Source: Macquaria australasica (taxonomy: Eukaryota; Chordata; Actinopteri; Centrarchiformes; Percichthyidae). From it: a DNA stretch of 64,000 nucleotides. The stretch spans positions 440,501 through 504,500 of the forward strand of contig SEMN01000224.1 in the NCBI GenBank assembly GCA_005408345.1, in the 5' to 3' direction. The notes under the pieces are model-generated. The model worked only from the letters and a program-made list of their open reading frames with translations. It did no database searches and was not told where the DNA came from. The position numbers and the translations under genes are program-made. Positions 52,416-59,952 of this stretch are shown one piece after another. Each line of letters starts with the position of its first letter. Positions within the stretch are counted from its first letter, which is position 1.

Positions 52416-55400
52416 TTCCTGTAGCCGAGTGTGGTGGTCGTTTTAAAGGTGAGTCTTCAGGGAGGATCCTTTCCCCTGGATACCCTTTTCCTTACGACAA
52501 CAATCTACGCTGCACCTGGACCATCGAGGTGGATTCAGGAAATATTGTGAGGTAATGTAGGCCACCCAGAACCTCCCCGGTACTAAAGTTAAAATAATTC
52601 ATTTGATTCATTTGAGTGCCTATTTTTCAGCGAAAAACAATTTCCTCTGAGTTAGTGTTAATAGCTAATCTGGATATGTGATAATGCATGATAAGTGTGA
52701 AAATTATGATACATATGCTGAGTGTGCATAGTAAAGGCCTAATCTGAAATTGCAGCATGGTTGTACCCGTTGACCTACTGTACTGAACATATTATTTCAT
52801 GTTAATAAGTATATTGACATTCTTCTGTACCAGTCCAAATTGGTCAGATTATAATAATAAAAATACAAAATGATTGTATATAATAATTAAGATGAAAATG
52901 ATCTCACTTGGGTTTATATACTATACTATGTACCTCCAAAAATTGCAATCAAAAAAGGTTCTTATGATAGTCTTTCTTTGTTGTGAGCAGACTTTGAGAA
53001 AATGCTTTTCTGATTTAATGAAGAGATAATGTTTACACTGTTGTTAATATATATATTTTTTTTATTTATTTATTTTTTTTACAGCCTACAGTTCTTGTCC
53101 TTCGACACAGAAGCCAGCCACGACATGCTGAAGGTTTGGGATGGACCACCTGAGAATGAAATGTCTCTGTCAGAGCTCAGTGGGTCTCTGCTGCCTGAGG
53201 GAATCCACTCCACACTGAACACTGTCACTGTTCAGTTTGAGACTGATTTTTACATCAGCAAGTCAGGATTTGCTATTCAATTCTCTAGTAAGTAATGTCC
53301 AGAGCTACTGTACTAAACATTATTAAAATGAGAAAAGTTGTGATAGGAGTTTACCTGCTACAGTTGCTAATTCTATTATTTTTGCTCTAAAGTTCACTGT
53401 ATCATCTTTCTTTAAATATATCTTTAATGTGTGTATGACTGTACTTCAGGTTTTCAGGATGCCACAGAGGGACCAATGCTGTTAAAGTTTCTCTATGACT
53501 CTGAATATGTTTTTTCTAGTGGATCTTCATTTGCGTAAAAATCTGATTATCAGCATTTCACATAATTGAGAATCCAAATCTGCATAATTGTTCTGCTTTA
53601 AAACCTCACTTAACCAGCCAGGAATTATCTTAACAGATATTCCACAATACAGGATAGTAAAGTTACTTTAATTAGTACTGATTTTATGCACTGAGTTAAT
53701 GCATTAGCTTAATAGTTATAGATCTCCAATGTGACACCATTTTTTATAATTGCTCTCCCCTCTTTCTCCTCCACTTCCTCTTCTTTCTCTCTGTTCCCTC
53801 TTTGCCTCTCTGTCTCTCTCTGTCCAGGCTCAGTAGCTACAGCCTGCAGGGACCCAGGTGTACCAATGAATGGCAGTCGTAGTGGAGATGGCCGTGAGCC
53901 GGGGGATTCAGTGTCCTTTCAGTGTGACCCAGGATACGAGCTCCAGGGGGACGACAAAATCACCTGTATACAAGTGGATAACAGATACTACTGGCAGCCC
54001 AGCCCGCCTGTCTGCATAGGTGAAAAGTCCAGCTTCCATATATTTATAGGGGCATACAATAGATGTACTGCATACACAACTGCAGTTGTTTAGGAATCAG
54101 TACCTAGCTCAAGGACATGTCTAACACATACAGCATGATACTATTTCATTATCCTGCCAACCTCTCTCCATACTGCTGCTTTTGACTGAAAATCTTATAA
54201 CTTATAACTATATCATTATTATATACCTTTGCTTGTGTTCCCACCATAGCTCCTTGTGGAGGAAACCTGACTGGCTCCAATGGATTTATACTGTCTCCTA
54301 ACTACCCACATCCCTACCCTCACTCCAAGGATTGTGATTGGCTCATTGCTGTCAACTCTGACTACGTCCTGTCGCTGGCCTTCATCAGGTAACCAGCTTT
54401 ATTGCTTAACAATCCAAGTATTCTCAGTTGCCATATTTCTTAACCAAACTCCTGTTAAAAATGAATGTGAAATGAAAAAGGTCACATGGACTTTTTGACC
54501 TTTAGGTGCTAGATAAGAAACTAGGAGATCACCAAAATCATTAGGATTCATCCTCTGGCGACAATGAATGTCTGTTCGGTACATGTTAGACTCTTTAGTG
54601 AAAGAAAACTCAATCTCAATATCAGATGATGAAGGGTTTGTAACTGCCAGGCTTCTTTTTGTTCATTTTGCAGCATACAGTATGCTTTGGTAAATAGCAA
54701 GTTCTGTTTTTTACTGTATGAAGGCTTGAAAACCATTTGGGACTGTGACACTGTTTTTCTAAAACATCTACCATTCAGTGTTCTAAACATGCTTTTAAAA
54801 TCTGCTAAGCTGACATCACTCTCAGGAACTTTCTGCACATGTTTTCTAGTACAAACAACAAAAACAACCCTGTAAATAACCAGGTTCCTGGTAGAAACTC
54901 AATCCTAACATTTCAGTGTGAACTCTCTTTCTGTGCCCCTGTTCTCCCCATCTGCTTCCCCCTTGTCCCTATCTGTGTTTTTCTTTATCTGTCTAGTTTC
55001 AATATTGAGCCAAACTACGACTTCCTGTATATCTACGATGGTCCGGATAGCAACAGTCCATTGATTGGTAGCTTCCAGGACAGCAAACTCCCAGAGCGGA
55101 TAGAGAGCAGTTCGAATACCATGCATTTAGCATTCCGCAGTGATGGGTCTGTTTCTTACACTGGCTTTCACCTGGAATACAAAGGTAAAATAGTCTTCCA
55201 ATGTTACCACCGTCCTTATATTCTGTGTAGTGTTTAGTGCTGGAATAGCTTCTAAATTACTAATGATTCAAGTTTGTTTGAAAATCTTTACAGTAGGGTG
55301 ACTTCTTAACAGCACAAACAGACAAATTTCACTCTGGTATGATAAGTAAACACATCTGCAATATAATCACAATTACCTAAGCGAAAGCAGCACCCCGTCA

Positions 55401-58400
55401 TTTATTCTGCATTCAGTATCTAATGGTTTATATGTTGAACTAGATGCCACCTGGAAATAGACTCCACACATGTATGTCTTTTTCTGATGAGAAGAGAAAG
55501 AAAAACAGAAAGTAGACACACATTCCAACTGGGAGTGTTTTCTAGTCACCTTGTAGCTGTCAATTGTTTAAAAAAATCATTTTAATGTTCTCTGCATGAT
55601 GTGATTACATCAGGGGCTGTTTTCTGTCATATTTGTTTTTCATAAGAAAGGTACTCTTTAAGGTTTTCACACTTAATGTGACAAAAATGTTTCAGATGGC
55701 TCCTGTGATTGCAGGATGTCTCCAGAATGTGTTTAGAAATATGTCATTTTCACATTGAACAAAGAAGGCTACTGCATTACCCCTAAACACTCAATACAAA
55801 TGTATAAACAAAGAAGTCTCCCACACTGATGACAGTGTGCATCATGCTGATTTTAAGATGAAAAAGAATGATTGCTCTCACCATTAAGTCCCTGTTGAAT
55901 TAGGGTCTGTTGAAATAGTCTGTTAGAGGGGTGAGTTTGATTCACTTGCACAATAGAATCAACACTGGCTTCATGTGGACTCAGGAATTAAGTCTTAAGT
56001 TGATGCAGGGTGGCCGCTAATCTTTTAGGAGAGGGACCAAAGCCATAATTTACAAGTTTCATGTAGCATTCAAAAGCTGGGGTATGAAGTTATGGTTCTT
56101 GCTCCATCTTTGGCAAAGGCAGCTAAGTCAAACAGACTGTTAAAAAGGCTAACGAAATGCCTGCCTCATTTGATTATGGCCAGGGACTTGGTTATTATTA
56201 ATTGACTTATTATTTATGTGTGCCTGTCGCTTTTTCTTTGCCTCATCCCTTCTCTCACTTACTTACTCATTCTCTTTCTATCTGTCCAGCCAAGCTGAGG
56301 GAATCATGTTTCGACCCAGGTGTGGTACTGAATGGGACCAGGCTGGGATCCGATTATAAGCTTGGCTCTACTGTCACCTTCTATTGTGAGGCCGGATACG
56401 TTTTACAGGTACAAAAAAAAAAAAGTGGATGGATGGGTGGGTGGGTGAGTGGTTGGTTGGTCAGATGGGTTGTTGGGTTGTTTGTCCTATGTTTGGTTGG
56501 ATGGGTGGATAGATGGTCGGTTGGTTGTTTGGTTGCTTGGTCAGATGGGTGGGTTGTTTTTCTTACAGTAAAACATTTTGGGTTTTTTTCTTTAGGGCTA
56601 TTCTACCCTAACCTGCAGTATGGGAGATGATGGCAGACCTGGATGGAACAGGGCATTGCCTAGTTGTCAAGGTAACACACACTTAAACACAGACTAGAAT
56701 AAAGCATCCCGGCACATATAGTTTAAAACTTATTTTAGTCCAACAATGTGTTATTTTCTGTGTATTTGATTATGTGCCTAGGAGCCTCTCTGCCTGTCTT
56801 TATGTGTGTGCACATGTGTACGTTTTGTCTCCAGCTCCTTGCGGAAGTCGTTCTACAGGATCAGAAGGGACTGTTTTATCTCCGAACTTCCCCAGAAACT
56901 ATACCTCTGGACAGACCTGTGTCTACTCTATATCTGTACCTAGAGAGTTTGGTAAGTTCCATACACACGCATAAAATAGTGCACACATGCCATTGCATTC
57001 AACAGGATCTTGTATGAGTGAATACCATCTAAGAATATTTCACAGAATTACATACAGTGAATGTATTGGGTGTCCTAGGGTGAAAATAGTGCAGTACAGA
57101 TGTAGTCAGTATTAAAGGAATTGATTCTTTATTCTTAAAAATATTTCAAATGCAAATGCATAATGCTGTGAAGTGTAGGTGAAGCGACAACAGTCGAGAA
57201 TGAAACCTGTGATCACAATTTTCTTTGACATGTATTCTCCTGTGACATTAAAACTTGTTTGATTTCTAATGGGGAGCCCCCTGAAGGAGCCCTTTGGGGG
57301 TTTTTAAACACTGAAAAACTAGTAGAGATATTACACATGATCAAAAGATGCTTGCTGGCCATTTATTTCATTCCAGGTCAGGGTTTCGTCATTGAAGTGA
57401 CATTTAAAGATGAAGCTGTTTTTATCTTGCCACGTTTGATCGGTGGTCCTTAAGTCAGACATAAATGACACATCATAAAGATATGAATATTGTAGAGGCT
57501 TCTTCACATTAAATGAGGCTGTGTTGTGAATCTGGGGACATTAGAGGAAATGTGAGTGTCCTCTCACACTTTCTCACATGCATTTAGTTCTTCTCTGTCT
57601 CTCTGGTTGAAAGGGGTGCAGTCAAGAAGTAATGTGTTCAAAATCACTGTCTATAGGCAGTAACATATTCCAGTTGTATTAATATTAAATGTCTTTCAAA
57701 TTCTGTAGAATAGAGGGTTACATTTATTAATTTAATCTAATTTGAATTAACAGTGCAGCCTGTTCATTCTTGACCTTGGAAATCGTAGTTTGACAAAACA
57801 ATCCCAGCTGAAGGTCCACTCACTAGCTTTTTCTGGGGCTTTCAACTATATCATATGTCTTCATGAGCAACTGGAGTTTTCTTAGTTGTTATGGAGATGG
57901 ATTGGTTGACATGCAAGCTCAGTAGCTGTTGTGATTTTATAGTGCTTGTAGGACTTCTCCTCTATGTTGGCAAAAAAAAAAAAAAAAGCATGAAAGTTTA
58001 TTTTTGACCTTGGAAATAGTTTGACATTGTCTTCATCAGCAGATACTGTTGAGCACTTCGGAAAAAGCTAGTAAGTGGACACTAAATGGGACTGTGTTGT
58101 CAAAGTATCAATATCATTTAATTTTCAAGATGTGCATATTTACTTTACTTTTAATTTGTGTCTCTAATATCCAATCACAACATCCCATATTGACATCTAA
58201 ATTATTGGTTGACTGATAATCAGAACGACTGACTCACTGGGTCTGACTTGAGCTTTTACAAACAATCGGTAATTGGTGGATATGATGTCCAATTATGCCC
58301 TGTGGTGTTATGAATAAATAGCAGCTTTCCCCAAGGCTGTTGATGGTTGCTGTCTCATTATATTTGCGTAGCAGCTTTTGGAGTGTCAGCTCCATGTAGA

Positions 58401-59920
58401 CATTTTGACTGAGAGGAGCTAACATTTGGTTGGCCTACATATTGTATAAGACACACAGACAGCCTCCCTGAACCTCCCACACAGAGCGAGAGACAGAGAT
58501 TGTTTTGTTAAGTTGCAGCGCTAGAGCTTTACGCCATGCCCAGATTTGTGAGGCAGCTGTCATTCTCAAAAAAACAAAACATGTCTATAATTTCTGATCG
58601 AACAGCAATTGAAGGTTAAAGTCTCAATGTTTCACTTTCAAAACTGATGATCAGGGAAGTTGAAATCAAACCACTGGTTATTAAATGGTTAATGATGTGT
58701 CACCATTCATACAAATGGCTCCTTCAGTTTTAACACCAGGTGGGGAAAACCCTTGGCATTTATCCCCGTGGAGATGCCATACCTCCTGTTGAATGAGGAC
58801 GTGGCTTAGGACACCCACTCATGCAGCTCTTCAGGAGGCATGGCAGCTCCACAGGGATCGGTGCCCAGGTTTTTTCCACCTGGTGTCAAGAGCTGAAGAA
58901 GCCTTTCAAATGAAAAGCGAAACATTTCAGTCATTTGATAACAAGTCCAGTGGACTGATTTAAACTTTGCTCGACATCTTACAACCTGGACGACTGAACA
59001 CATCTACCGGGTGTACGTGACTGCAGCGAAGAGGGATTTCACTACCAACAAGCCATGTGGTTAACACAGTGTGGGACAACACTGCTGTTATCTGTGCGTG
59101 TCTGTGTGTGTGGCTTTGTTTGTGTGCTTCTTTCTGTGTTGGTATGTATATACTGTATGTTGTTCTTTGTTAATGCAGTATGAGTGAAATCCACTGTGAT
59201 ATCTAAAAGTGTGTAAGCTATTCCATGTGCGCGTTAATGCTTTATGAATCTGTGTGCGAATGTTGCCGCATGTGGGTCCTCCTGCCAGAAATGTGTGCTG
59301 TTTTGAGACGGTTTCAGCTGTGAACTCCTCCACCTGCTCTGCGGTATGTCGATATTACAGCGAGGAATGATGGAAACCTTAATCACTCTGATTTCCTTAA
59401 AATCTATACACGGTGGGAGCTTTTAAGTATTTGTGCTGACAGGCAGAATCTTGTCATTCTTTATGACCACTCAACAGCATGCTCTTATACACATCCTCAT
59501 GTACGACCATGACATGGCTATAAGATACAAGTAAAAGAGGATAGATTCATCTACCCTACAGAGCTCAACTTTTTTCTTGATGATTTTGTTTTATTATCAG
59601 ATTCCCTTTCACACCTGCAGGGACAATTCAACAGCAATTGAAAATCCACTGTTTTGTTTCTGTTCTGTATTGCTTGTCATTACTTGAACAGGAAATGAGG
59701 ATTTACATGAAAGCAGACAGGGTATCTTTTGTGAGTCAGAGCAATGTTTTAGCAAAATGCCGACCATGCTTTAAAAGAACTCCACAGAGAGAAACAGCCT
59801 TGTACAAAGTGACCAGTGACCTTCTTATAGCCGAATATCCTTGGCAATGTTCAGATTTAATCCTTTACACCTCAGCCTTTGGGGCCAAAGAGAGGGGGGT
59901 AGGGAGGGAGAGATGGAGAG

Positions 59921-59952
<32 letters not shown>

